The translations under genes were made by a program, and so were the position numbers. A model generated the notes under the pieces. The model was not told where the DNA came from, did not search any database, and saw only the letters and a program-made list of their open reading frames with translations. A stretch of DNA of 64,000 bases, taken from assembly GCF_028554725.1 (NCBI RefSeq), contig NC_071670.1, positions 54,072,501 to 54,136,500 on the forward strand. The letters are read 5' to 3'. Positions 46,701 through 58,703 of the stretch are shown here, one piece after another. Every line of letters starts with the position of its first letter. Within the stretch, counting starts at the first letter, position 1. The stretch comes from Zeugodacus cucurbitae (taxonomy: Eukaryota; Arthropoda; Insecta; Diptera; Tephritidae).

Positions 46701-49700
46701 AGTAAACAATTGCTGCGGGCCAAGTTCATTATGTGTTTATTTGGAGTGTGAAATTTGTATGAAGACAATGAGTGCAGTGTACATATATGAATCTGCCATA
46801 GTTGATTGTGTTTAATAGACAGTCTTTGCAACTAAAGTTATACTGCAAATTCATGAGATTCATGATTGTAATTAAGAAGAGCAAATTTAAATATTTTTAG
46901 TAGTAAGTCTAATTTAAGTGCTTCAAATTCCTTATTCGATTTTATTTTGTAGCCGAGACAATTATGTGGGATTAAGATGAGCTAATACTTGTAGAGGCGT
47001 TTGAAAAGCTTAAGTAGGACAGTTTTGAAGAATTACCTTCCCCTCCATCCCCCGTTGAATAATTTTACGGCTAGCAATGGAGATATCATGTAATATAGTT
47101 TAAGCTACTAAGCGCTCCTAAAGGAACATAAAACAAATTCGGCCTTAAATGAAGAGACAACCAACATTTCCATAAACAAGAGTCTATATAGAAAGCGCTA
47201 AAAAATGCCAGATTTATGTATTGTAAGCTTGCTGAACTACAACATTAAATATTGCTTGGTATCTCTTAGCTAATAAAACCAAAGATACTGGTTTCCTCGA
47301 GCAAATTCCTACTTGCTCTTTACTTTCTGTACATAGTTCGTGACTTTATCAAACAAATTGTAATTAACCTCAAATAAGTAAGTATTGGACTAATTGGAAT
47401 ATTACATTCTTAACATAACTATGGCAGGGCATTTAATGTAAATTGAAAAGTTTTATGGTTTTTTCTAATATTAAGGTTTACAGTCTTGCCTTTGGGTTTT
47501 CTATAACCGTTACAGTCGTAGAGGAATTCATGACAGTAGACGTGGAAAGTATTTGTTGTCGATATTCATGTGTGAACATCTAGATGGCGCTAGGTGAACC
47601 TCAATCAAAAACTACAAATTTTAATAATTTTTTTTTTGTATCTTCAGTTAATAATTTATTATGAACTTTTAATCTTAAAATTCTAAAATACTAATTAAAT
47701 CGTATCGCTTCTTATACAAATAGGATAATAATACATAATAATAATAATAAAATACAATTTAATAATAATAAAAATAGAATATAGTTCATAATAGCAAACA
47801 TATCATAATTTTACATACATATTATAATTTATATGTATTTTTGTATGTTTTTAGTATGTATATATGTAGTGTTCATGTGTTCTCTTCACTTTTACAAAAT
47901 ATATATAAACAGCATTTATATAACCAAGGAAAATGGTTTACACCAACAACTCTTGTGGCGCGCCCAATACACAACTAACATGAAACGATTCAGCAAATAA
48001 CAAAGTATAGTTACTTTACATAAATCGTTATAGCTTAAAACTAAAAATATAATAAAGTATAGTATGTGAGTGTGTGATGTGTGTTCTCGCAGTTAGTTCG
48101 TTTAGTTAGTAAGAAAGTTTTACATTAGAAAACTTATGCAAAAATAGAAATACAACAATATTTAATTTAACTAGAATAGCAGACGACGATATACTTATTA
48201 AAAATGTTGCTTTAAAATTAATCGCAATTAATTGTTAATTTTAATAAGTTTTTTAAATTCATATTTCGTATTTTTTTTATTTAAATTTATAGTTTTCATT
48301 TTTATTTAATTAATATATATTTTAATAATTTATTTTTTAAATTTAATTATATATTTTTTAATTGTTTGCAGACCTCCGCACGCTTCTCTACAACTGTTTA
48401 CTTATAAACGAAACACATTTGATGCTGATACGCTCACTGCTTTGGTATGTTTTTCCTCAATTACTTTCTTATTTTTTTCTCTTTAGTTTGTTCTTCGTTT
48501 GAATTTATTTTATACTTTCGATTAAATTATTCGCTTTTTTATGATTTTTGCTTATGCAGATTATTATTTTGTTTGAAAAAAAAATTCGTATTAGGTTGTG
48601 GCGATTATCGAGTATGACTAAAACTGTTTTTTTTAATAAAAAATATTTTTTTTTTAATATTCAAAAGTACTTTAAATAAAAAAATTTAAAAAATAAAAAA
48701 TTGAATTTTTAGTAAAAAAAAATTAAAAATAATTTTACTTCACTTTCAGATGATATAGATTCTCTTTCAGTTCTGGTGACAAATACATTAATTTGTAAAA
48801 AAATCAATTTATAATTTATCTTTGAAATAATTATATCATTAAAATCCAGTTGAATGCATATGTGTTCTGATTGAATTTAATTAAATGAATATTAGTTCAA
48901 TGTAATTTCATTTTAAGTTCAATCAGAAGTGTAATTTTTTTATTAAATTCGACTATAAATTAATCTTCACTGATTTTAATTTCAAGAGCTTTCATTATTG
49001 ATTATTTAAAAATTAGTTAATTGAGCGCAATCAGAATTTAATTTTATTAAATTTAATTCAAAGTAAATAAATTGGTTCCATTCATAAACAAATATTATAT
49101 TTAGTAAGTAATTGAAAATTCAAATATTTAGGACATTGAAAAATTAGTTTATTTGAGTTCAAATTTAAAGAAAGTAATCCTAATTAAGTGACGCAAAATC
49201 AATTCATTCAACATTACTAAATAGATTGCATATAATTCAAATCGATGCACATTAATTTATACCAATTAAATTCGGTTTGTTTAACTTTTAGGCGTAATCG
49301 TAGTTAACATAGTCGTTTCTCAATTTAAAATCTCTTTGTGAACCGAGTTTTAATTGAATATGATTTTAAATTGTTGATTTTCACTTAATAAACAACTCTA
49401 GTTTGACTAAAAGCACAACTCAATCAGTTCGACTAAATACAAATTGATTTAATTTGGAAGAACTAGATAGAATTTGAATTAATTCACATCCAACTTAAAT
49501 CAATTAAAATTAATGACATTCAATTTAGTTCAGTTCAACATAAATTAGAAGAATACAATCTAAATTCTTAATAAAAAAATGTAATAATTATCCATAAATG
49601 AATTCAATTTAGTCAAGTTAAATATAATCAATTGAATTAAATTAGAAAGCAATTCAATTTGTTAATAATTCAATTTAACTCAAAGTAATCATGTTAAGTA

Positions 49701-50832
49701 ATCACGTCATTCGTATTGAGAGTTGTTAATTGTATTCAATTTCAAAAAATTAATTTAATTCAATTAATTCTTCCAAATTAAATCAGTCAAAATTGTACTT
49801 TTTCATTTAATTTTAATATGTAAATTCTTTGATTTTAATATGTTTTTTAAATAATTGTTTAATTAATATTCAATTAGTTTAAATTTGCCTCAGTGATTGA
49901 CTAAATTCACATTCACTATAACTTCAATTCAACTGCTTTATTTTAACTAAAGTACGATAATCTAATTAAAATTCCACGATTTGGTAAATATTTAATTATA
50001 ATTCATTTAAAATTGCCAATAATAATATTTTCAATTAATCATCACTCAATTTAGTCATAATCGATTAATCGCACAACCCTACCGCTCTATTACGAAATAA
50101 ATGTTGTGTGGCCATACAATTTGAACTCTTTATACGCCAACACTATTAAATGCATTATTTTGCGCTGTTTTCGAAAATGTTTTTATGTTAATTTATTATT
50201 AATATTATTTTTTTATAATTATTTATATTTCGTTTAAATATGATCGCTTTTAATATGCAATTGATTAGTAAGTAGCTATTTAACGCTTGTGAATACCGCT
50301 AACGTTTGGATTCTCGAAAAACCAGTTATATGTATGTGTTGCATGCCACATAAATATTTCACTCTTGTAATGATGAATGTGGAATGTATTTATGTGTAAT
50401 TTGTATTTGTTGAAATAATCCTTAAAACAGCTGATCGTTGTTGTTCTGTATATATAGTATTAATATTCATATTTTATTGCACTTTTGTGGGTTTGGCTGA
50501 ATTTCGAAAATGAAAATTCATCGAAAATGGGTTCTGATAACACTTTGGTGCGCCTAGTACTTGTGCAGGTTAAGCTACCGTAACTCTGTTTGGTTTAATT
50601 TAAACTCAAACCTGGCTATAAATGGTGTACTCTATATATTGCAGTATATTTGTATGTGTCTGTGCTTGAAAAAATTACTCAAAATAAGTATTTTCCAAAT
50701 CATAAATACTCAGTGTTGTACAGTTGTGCGCGAAATATGGGTACTTTTAGATTCAATCGTTCCTACAAGGAATACTCCAATCAAACTGCGCTCTCTGGGT
50801 TACTCGCTACCGCTCACTTTCTTCGTGCGCAC
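46701..50832. other. A+T-rich region up to the septin 3' end
   Basis: 47730-47790 holds AAT/ATA runs. 48200-50060 is extremely A+T-rich and dominated by degenerate AATTCAATTT / TTAATTCAAT motifs, possibly a decayed short-unit satellite. 50100-50832 contains the septin 3' UTR (minus strand). No other gene was seen. Confidence 0.5.
50473..50599 (-). promoter_or_regulatory. Candidate poly(A) signals of the septin gene
   Basis: Reading downstream of the septin stop on the minus strand, the first poly(A)-type hexamers are ATTAAA (50599-50594, about 235 nt past the stop) and AATAAA (50478-50473, about 355 nt past it). Either would give a normal short fly 3' UTR. The region is A+T-rich, so the hexamers could arise by chance; RNA 3'-end reads would decide. 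Confidence 0.35.
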
Positions 50833-51496
50833 CTAAACATCGATAACACTATCGTTTTTCTTCATCTCCATCAAATGTGTCTGCTTGAGTTTCTCCTGCA
50901 TCTGCGTGAGCATATCCTGCATGCGTCGTATCTCTTCGTCCTTCTGCAAGAGCAGACGATCGGTCTCCGTAATGGCCGCATCGAAACCATTTGTCGAACT
51001 GATCGAGTCACGCTTCAATTTGCCACGCTCTCGGAGCGCATGTTGCGATATCTGTGAGATGCATTGTGCACGGAAGTTCTCGTAGTGCACATCCTGTGTG
51101 GTGTCCTTCAGATCTTGCATATGTGTCGAGATGAGGAAAGTGCGTAATTTGTTGAAATCACTGTGTTCGGGATCCTCTACGTCCACCACACCCCAGGGGT
51201 ATTGACGTCCACGCACTTTTTTGCCCGCCACCTCAAGTATCGTATTGCTGCCGACGACGGCGAATGGTATTGAAGCTTTTAGATCGCGATCTTGCTGTTT
51301 GAAGTCATCGTCTTCGTCTGAATCGCATTCGGGAAACTGATACAACTGTATTTTGTTATCCTCCAGATCTTGTAGTATGCGTTCCTTCATTTTGCGCACC
51401 TCATTTTTGGTTAGACAATCCGCCTTGGCGATCACCAGAACAATATTGACTTTACGATGCAGACGTCGAATAAGATCCAGATCCATCTGACGGAGA
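50833..51496 (-). CDS. Sep4: Septin 4-type septin, last coding exon (C-terminal part)
   Basis: Septins are GTP-binding proteins that assemble into hetero-oligomeric filaments at the cell cortex and cytokinetic furrow. This terminal exon follows a pyrimidine-poor but valid acceptor (gcag at 51500-51497) and runs to the stop TAG at 50835-50833. It supplies residues 154-374 of the visible protein: the rest of the GTPase domain with the G4 motif AKAD (about 177-180), the septin-unique element around GRQYPWG (about 250-256), and a C-terminal coiled coil (about 330-362, rich in L/M/E/K heptads) ending NDSVIDV. By recall the sequence is close to Drosophila Sep4, including the NGFDAAI stretch before the coil and the short tail. 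Codon use is clearly coding and unlike the A+T-rich flanks. The overlapping plus-strand open frames are shadows. Confidence 0.95.
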
Positions 51497-51560
51497 CTGC
51501 ATACGAAAAAGAAGGTTTAATTGAAAATTAAGAGAGCTTAACATCATCAAAAATACTCAC

Positions 51561-51661
51561 CTATGACCCCACGGCGGCACAAAGTACAGACAGCAATGCA
51601 CGCGATTATCCTGTATATTACGACGATTCAGTCCGCTCTCATCTGTGAAGTATTGACGGAA
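51561..51661 (-). CDS. Sep4: Septin 4-type septin, penultimate coding exon
   Basis: A 101-nt exon read on the minus strand, with acceptor ...ctcgcag before 51661 and donor AG|GTGAGT after 51561. It encodes 33 codons plus two bases of a split Ser: FRQYFTDESGLNRRNIQDNR and then VHCCLYFVPPWGH, which belongs to the central septin GTPase fold. The phase is 0 at the start and 2 at the end, and both neighbours fit exactly. The introns on either side are 66 nt (51727-51662) and 64 nt (51560-51497), the usual short size in flies. No start codon or stop lies within it; it makes sense only as an internal exon. Confidence 0.95.
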
Positions 51662-51727
51662 CTGCGAGAATAGAGGAACAGTATTAGTTTGATTATACAA
51701 ATCTTCCATTTTAATCAGTTAACTCAC

Positions 51728-52086
51728 CTGCTCATCGATGTAAGCGGTACAAACGCGCCAACTGTCTTCACAATTGATGCCATCACCGAATCCTGGTGTA
51801 TCCACCACCGTCAAGCGCAAGCGCACACCACGCTCCTCTATATCCATTGTCTTCTTTTCGACACGCGTCGTTTTCTCGAGCCGTTCTTCAACATTTGGTA
51901 TTACGCGATTCTTGTAAAGATCGCCAAGAAACAAACTATTAATCAGCGTTGACTTGCCGAGGCCAGATTCGCCAACAACCATGAGCGTAAATTCGAAACC
52001 GCGTTTCACTGATTTCCGATGCACCTGCTCCGGTAGAGTGGCGAAGCCAATGTAATCGCGATCTTTGTCGAATGATGGAGTTTTAG
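51728..52086 (-). CDS. Sep4: Septin 4-type septin, exon carrying the P-loop
   Basis: This exon starts after acceptor tttccag (52093-52087) with the last two bases of a split codon (xCT, Pro if the upstream exon ends in C) and ends at CAG|GTGAGT (51728/51727). Residues: TPSFDKDRDYIGFATLPEQV, then a polybasic HRKSVKRG stretch typical of the septin membrane-binding region, the P-loop GESGLGKS (about 39-46) and the G3 motif DTPG (about 96-99). It is the N-terminal-most coding piece visible, so the gene is partial: about 374 residues are present, against a little over 400 that I recall for fly Sep4. The start codon and a short N-terminal exon are missing. The residue after the G3 motif is Gly (DTPGFGDG), where I recall Ala in Drosophila; this is a minor difference. 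Confidence 0.94.
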
Positions 52087-55000
52087 CTGGAAATATAAAA
52101 AATATATAATTTATTAGGTGTGAATTTTAGAGGCTTATACGTTAAATCTTAAGTAGATGTATTTCATCAAAGTGGTTAGAAGTCTCTTTTGGAATAGCCG
52201 TAGCAATCATCAAACTTTTTTTGACACTCTCAAAAAACATACTTAAGTGTGGGTCGAACTGTCTCAGTTTGTATTTTTTGCGAGTTCTAATTGACTGAGA
52301 AATTCTCATGGGTGCGGTACTATATTTACTATATTTTCAAAATAAACTATCACACAAAAATTCAACAGGTGTTACTTGCTATCTTGTTGTGTGATTTCTT
52401 TTATAAAGTGTGTGTTTTAAAACGCCCCCATAATTCACATGAAAGATGGGAATTCTATAACTATTGCTGTTTTCTACTAATGGTCACTGATTAATGTATT
52501 TTTTTTTTCTTTAGTAACATTTTCAAAATAGCGCATTTCAGTGTAAATATTATACATTTGAGAGAGATGAAGCCATCCATATAGTAAATGTCATTTTCAC
52601 TTTCTTTTCCATACTCCGTTCTATGCGAGTTATGTGGTTAGTTCGAGTATGAGGGTATATTTTTACTGATTTCATAAATCTTTTTCAAATATCAAGATTA
52701 AGACAGAAGAGGATTCTGCACGCGTCTACATCCTCCTATGGGATAAATGTCAAAAGTGTAAGCGAAATCTTGAAGAAATCATGAATATTCATAAAGGCAA
52801 AGGGACCAACGATAATTCACGCCTTTTAAAGAGATAAGGCAAATATAAAGTACAGTAGCATAAAATTTTCATAGAATTATCAGCTTTCTAGCCAAAGATT
52901 TATTATCATTTTATGAAGCCTCCTGATCAAGATTCAGATTACTTTTTTGAGCAGAAATTTTTAGAAGGAATATTGTAAACTTCCCCAGTAGATGGTTCAT
53001 TTATTCACTCATCACCAACACCATATGTATAATAGTTCGAATATGTCATTGAAATGTTTGTATTTATGTTGTATTTCCTCATAAGGATAAGGTAGACCAA
53101 CAGTATTAAAGAATTCCTATGAAGTTTTATATTTCGGGATAAATATCCTAGTACAAGTAGAACCATAATATGATATATGATAAATATAAAAAAATTCAAG
53201 ATAATGAAAAATAGGTTTTTAAGTCATGGAAATGTGTAGGGGACTTGCTAAGTGGATGAGTGTAGACTTACTTACTGTCTGAATATTTATATTTATTTTT
53301 TATTACCTAAGTTAAGGTTTTTGCGATCCCGAATATATTAGATAATTTCTTTAGAGTGGGTTGGATAACACATGAAACATATTTTTTAGTTGTGGATACA
53401 TCTTGCCATGTCATGATTAGATAAACCATTTAAGAATTTGAATATTGGTCTTTTTCAGTTTTAAAACAAGGCAGATTTGCACAGCAACGAGTTTAAAGAT
53501 ATGTTTTCATGTAACCCAATATCTCTCCCCTACCTTTTCTATAGACCTGGGTTAGGTATTAATACTACGAATTATTTGAAAGAGAGACAGCAGTTGGATA
53601 GTTAAATAACCACATTTTTGGAAGTGAAAGATAACGCAAAGATAGCTGGATCTGTGGGTTTTATGTCAAGCAAGGGTTGTTAAAAAGCTAATATGAAATA
53701 AAATATGAAATAAATGTATTTCTATCAAATAATTGGAATATAGTAGCAGTGCCGAAAGAGAAGATAAATATTCCTAAAGCAAGACAAACTCTCTATACCT
53801 TACACATTCAAATTCTATCACGATGGTGTCTAAGATTATTCATTATCACAAAGTATATAATATCTTCGATGTATGAAATCCAAATAAAAAGTTAAATGAA
53901 AATAAAAAATATTAAATTCAAAACAAATAATTTCAGTACTAGCCACTAGTAACAGCCACGCCCATAATTACTTTATGCCTCCACTGTAGCTGTCTCCGGC
54001 ATAATTACAACGGCAAGTAATGCACGCATACACTTTGCCTTTGTCTTTGAGTTTGTTTTGTTTTGTTTGCTGCTCCGCACAAACCCCTAATTAGTTGCAT
54101 GCAACAATGCAACAAACAATGCATACAAATTGCGATGCGCTAGGCATTTTTCACATTTCGCAAACACACACACATACAGAATTCAACCTCGGCACTAATT
54201 TGACAGAAACGCGTGCCACATACCAAAACAGCACATCGAAAAAAATATATACAAATGCCTACACTTGCATTTATGTTTGGCACTATATTTTTGCACGCGG
54301 CTGTGCCTTTGGGTGCTCGAGAAGGAGGTTAAGTGCAGGAAGTATGTTGTTTCCTTCCAAAAATTTCGGTTTTTTAAGCAATTGCCTGAGGTTTGTGCCA
54401 TTGTGGGGTGCAGCGCCTTAAAGTATGTTACACAATTTGGCGACAGTGTGCTGTGGCAACACACAAACACACTCGAGCATATGCAAATTTTTACACATGC
54501 GACTTAAGCGTCTTCCAAGCAAAAATAAAAGAAAAAAAAAGAAATATGAAAACAACAACAACACTTACACATTGCTACGCTTAAAGTTGATGCGTTATTT
54601 GCATACAACAACAACAATTATTTTTTGTTATTTGCTGAATGTCTGATTAACAAGCAGGGTTTATTCTCTAGCTTACTGGCAGTATTACTTGACTTTCGAA
54701 TTTTTAATTTTTTTTTTTTTTTTTTGTGTTTTTTGGGTGGCACCCGCTGTGTGTATCCTCTGGCAAAGCGTACACAGAGGTCCTACGCACGTCGATTATT
54801 TCTTTCTCACTTTGCTGCTTTCCTTACACGCTAATGTATTTCCGTTTTGTAAATTATTGTCTTTTGTTGGTTTGCACTTTCTTTCATTGATTGCGTAATA
54901 AATTCTGTTTATTGTTTAATATTTTTTCGTGCGTTTCCCGTTATTAATGTGCCGTTAAATAGTATAGTTGCCGTGTCAATGTACGCCACACACTGTACTC

Positions 55001-58000
55001 AACGTTGTATTTGTTGCTTTCGACGTCGCTCGTATTCTAATAAGCTTCTTCCACTATTCTTCGCTTTATCAAGCTTCCGAGCCGTGTGTACACTTCTCTT
55101 GCCATTCACTGCGAATTCGCTTTCATTATTGAAATAATAATAATAGAAATTGGGCGGTTAAACACTCGAGTCACCACTGCAAATTTAATTATTTAAAATA
55201 ATTATTTTTATCGCTCTTTGTCTCTTAAGCAAAATTTAAATGCTGAAATTTCCTGTTTTACACTTTCAATTTGTGGAATTTTCATTTGTCTCTCACTTTA
55301 CATCTGCCTTTCTTGTGGTCACTGTGTTATGGTCCGTTTTTTGGGTTGTTATCACAATTGTTGTGATTTCTGCGCATGCGCTGCTTTTATTTATTTATTT
55401 CTTTCTTTGCTGGGCGCCTTGCTTGAACGCGCTCACAGGTTCGCAACCCCTTTGAGTTTGTAAACAAATACTTAACAAATTTTTTTAGCCGAAAGTTGCA
55501 AATAATATTCGGAAATAATGAAAAAAAAACATTATTTTGCGCACAAAATATTATTATTCATAAAAATTTTAGTCTAAGAAAAAAAGAATTTTAAAATTTC
55601 AGAAATGTAACTCAATTTGTCGTCAAACTCAAGACCTGCCATTTAGCGGCATTTTTCTTCAAATTGCTCACTGGTTTGCTGCTTCAGTGAGCCAAGAATG
55701 AGCTACCCAGTAGGAATCATAATAAAATAAGCAATCAAAATGTTTGAGCTTCAATGATTCCAGGAAGTATAGATCATGATTATATTTGGTCTAAATTTAA
55801 TTCGAAATTATATATCTAGAGTTATATAATTTTTATCCACAGATATTTTAGAATATTCAATTACCACTCATTATAAATAATTTCATTCGTTTTGATCATT
55901 TTATAATTATTTTTTGTATATAAGAACTGTCGTCAAACATCCCTTTCAAGTCTATTCACTGGACTTCTTATACATTTGCTACAAAAAAATTAAAACAAAA
56001 GTTATTAGGTGGCAACTCCAATAAAAAAAAATAATTTTTAATATTTTCTTTTTCCACTTAATTGTGTCATATTTTACTTATGAAATTAAATTTAATATTT
56101 AGGAGAGTTCCTACCTACGGAAATATTTGAATCTATTAAATAAATAATTTTTGTCTTCAAAAATAAAAATTTTAGGATTTTAGTCAAACATATCTTCTTT
56201 TTTATTATTTTAAATTTTTAATATAATTTTTTGATAGAAAGAGAGATTACCATGTTGGTTTATTTTTACTGTTAAAACTTTTAACTTTATTCTGAAAGGT
56301 TTCTATTTTTCTTGAAACTATGAGGAAGTATTTTACAAAAACTATTTCAGACAATTTATAAAGGTGGCAACTCCATTGAAATAGAAATAAGAGTAATATA
56401 GCTAACCTCTATAGAAAATATGAATCTCACAAATCATCCTAGTTAAGATATTTGAAGAAGAGAATCCTGAATAGGTCAAGGATGTTAAACCTGCGTTCGA
56501 GCAACTGCCTGAATCTAATTTGTAGCGTTCGACATCAAGGTAATATCTGTGCTAAATTCTATTATAAATTTTTTTAAATATATCATAGTGAACTTCGAGT
56601 ATATGTCTATACACATTCCCTCGACCAATGCCATATTATTACTAAAAAGCTGTCTATGACTTCTTAAAATAATTCCTATCTCTCATTTTTCTCTCGAATA
56701 CTTAAATTACAGCATTCTCTTAACGCATTGCCGACTCGTGCTCTCTTTGAAAACTCTTTAACTCTAAAAGTTATCGATAACAAAATCGCTATTAGAGATG
56801 TTAACTGTGCGAAATATCGTATTTGATTAAATAAACAAGCTATTTTATTTTAAATACAAGGACACTGGATATGCTTGGGATTTTAGGCCTTTATTCAAAC
56901 ATAAATAATCTCTTTGCTTTAGGCATCGTATGTTCATATGTGGATGTTATGGGTGCTATGCGTAAATAACATTGCATCGCTGAGGGTGTTTTATGGGTAT
57001 TAAATGCAATTGCAGTACAATGGTTACAGTTATTCGTTTGTTATTCAAATGGGGTAGTTAGTAAGCGTAAAACACATGTATGACGTTTTAGCTATACAAA
57101 TATGCAAAAGGGTGCCATTTCAAATTGGTGTATTTAATTATGAGACAGACACGCTGTCTGCGTGGGGTTTTATTTTTGGTTAGGGAAATATTTTGCGTTA
57201 GGGATGTAATTTTGCTAATTTTCATATATTCAAGAATTGATAGAAATTCAAAGAACTTCCGGAGTTTGCTTTAATGATTATTTACTGGTTGATATTATAA
57301 AAATGGATATGAAAGAATGTTGACTTAGTAACCCCAATCTAAGATTCCATAACATTAGATTAAGTCAATAAAGAGTTAGTAGTTTACAAATAAAACGTAG
57401 GAGTAAACTATTTACTCTGTCACAAATAGCTTTGTAACTACCCCAAACAGCGTTAACCCAAGAGCGTTCGTTTCAACTGATCGAGACCATAGATACATTG
57501 CAGCTGCTATTATATTCGTATTTGCTTTCTGTGCCCTAGTACTTACTCCTGCTTAACATTATTAAAGCATTCCGATAGCAACGGACGGACTATTGTAATA
57601 ACTCCAGTGTTTATCGACATTTTCTTTAAAAATTTATTAAATATTTTCACATGAGTTCAACAAAATGGATCATTGACGACTATATAATACACTTCGGTTT
57701 CAGCTAAACCTTATTTTTGAGGCTTAATTTTGTAATCGTACTGTTTAGCTTGTAAGGAGAAATACATTGATCTAAAGATCTTCTTTATTCAAAATGTGTG
57801 TAGGTTATGTTTTCACCTTTAAATCTATGCTCATTACAGAATTCTGTTCAAAAATCAGTTCAAACTCTTTGGAATTATTTGTGAGATTCTTGTTAGCTAT
57901 TAAATCGTCGAGGTCTAAAGGACTAATAAATATACCGCGTTTTCCATACATTTCCTTTTATTTTCCTCCTCCTTTATACAACCTAATCAGAGTAATCAAA

Positions 58001-58679
58001 AACTGTGTCTAGGAACCCAACTACCTAACGCTGTAAGGCAGTTATTAACCACTGATGTGTCCTCAAAGAATCTGTCCTACGACTGAAATTGACATAAAAT
58101 ATTGATACGGGCCTTTTCACTGCCATCGTCCATAATATTATCATAAAAAGTATCTTTGAACACTTTTCGAGTTTAAATCCATTTTTTTACTGCACGACTC
58201 CCGGATATTAAGATCGTTCGAGGTCTTTAGATCCATTCGGTTTCTAGCTAGGTTTATGATTGCCAGAAGGTAATTGACTGAAGATGACTATATTCATATC
58301 ATAATCTTAATGTTATCTGAGATCTTTCACCAACTCGCAACCCCTAATGAGATTTACTATTTCAGATACAGGGCCCACTAGTAATGAAATAATCTTTGTT
58401 TATTTATCTATAAACACACTAAATCACAACAATCGCCATCGATTCAACAGTTTTCTCCTCCTTATGTTTTGAGATATAAATTCTCTTCACCTTAAACGGT
58501 ATTAGATTTCCTTTTACTTCCAATCACATATAAGTAACTAACACTCAATTTCTTTCAATCGAATTTGCTTGTAATCTATATTGACCTCACATACAAACAC
58601 TTACATAGATACTCATAAATAAATAGTATATAATTCAATCAGAGCACACCAATTTACCTAGCACTTGGCAGCTTTACAG
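52087..58679. other. Presumed 5' intron or upstream region of the septin gene
   Basis: Begins at the septin acceptor and holds no recognised upstream septin exon. A+T-rich, with a T run at about 54708-54727. GGTGGCAACTCCA occurs twice (56008-56020; 56363-56375) within otherwise diverged A+T sequence, perhaps ends of decayed repeats. Frames at 54095-55463 are Phe/Leu-rich products of T-rich sequence. Confidence 0.45.
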
Positions 58680-58703
58680 CGTCGAGGCGACGAACACTTC
58701 GCG
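58680..58703 (+). other. Candidate 24-nt micro-exon
   Basis: The segment is flanked by acceptor gctttacag (ending 58679) and donor GTAAGC (58704), and it is GC-rich in A+T-rich surroundings. If read in phase 0 it gives RRGDEHFA, eight whole codons, the size class of alternatively used micro-exons. It lies within the presumed first intron of the septin gene but on the opposite strand. The evidence is splice-site appearance only. Confidence 0.18.

Noticed and set aside
50561..51085. Plus-strand frames of up to 135 codons over the septin exon
   Set aside because: Antisense shadows of the septin coding exon and its 3' UTR.
58646..58690. Possible upstream septin exon ending AG|GTAAAT on the minus strand
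   Set aside because: In the phase required by the exon at 52086 it has a TAA shortly upstream and no Met; it does not resemble a septin N-terminus.
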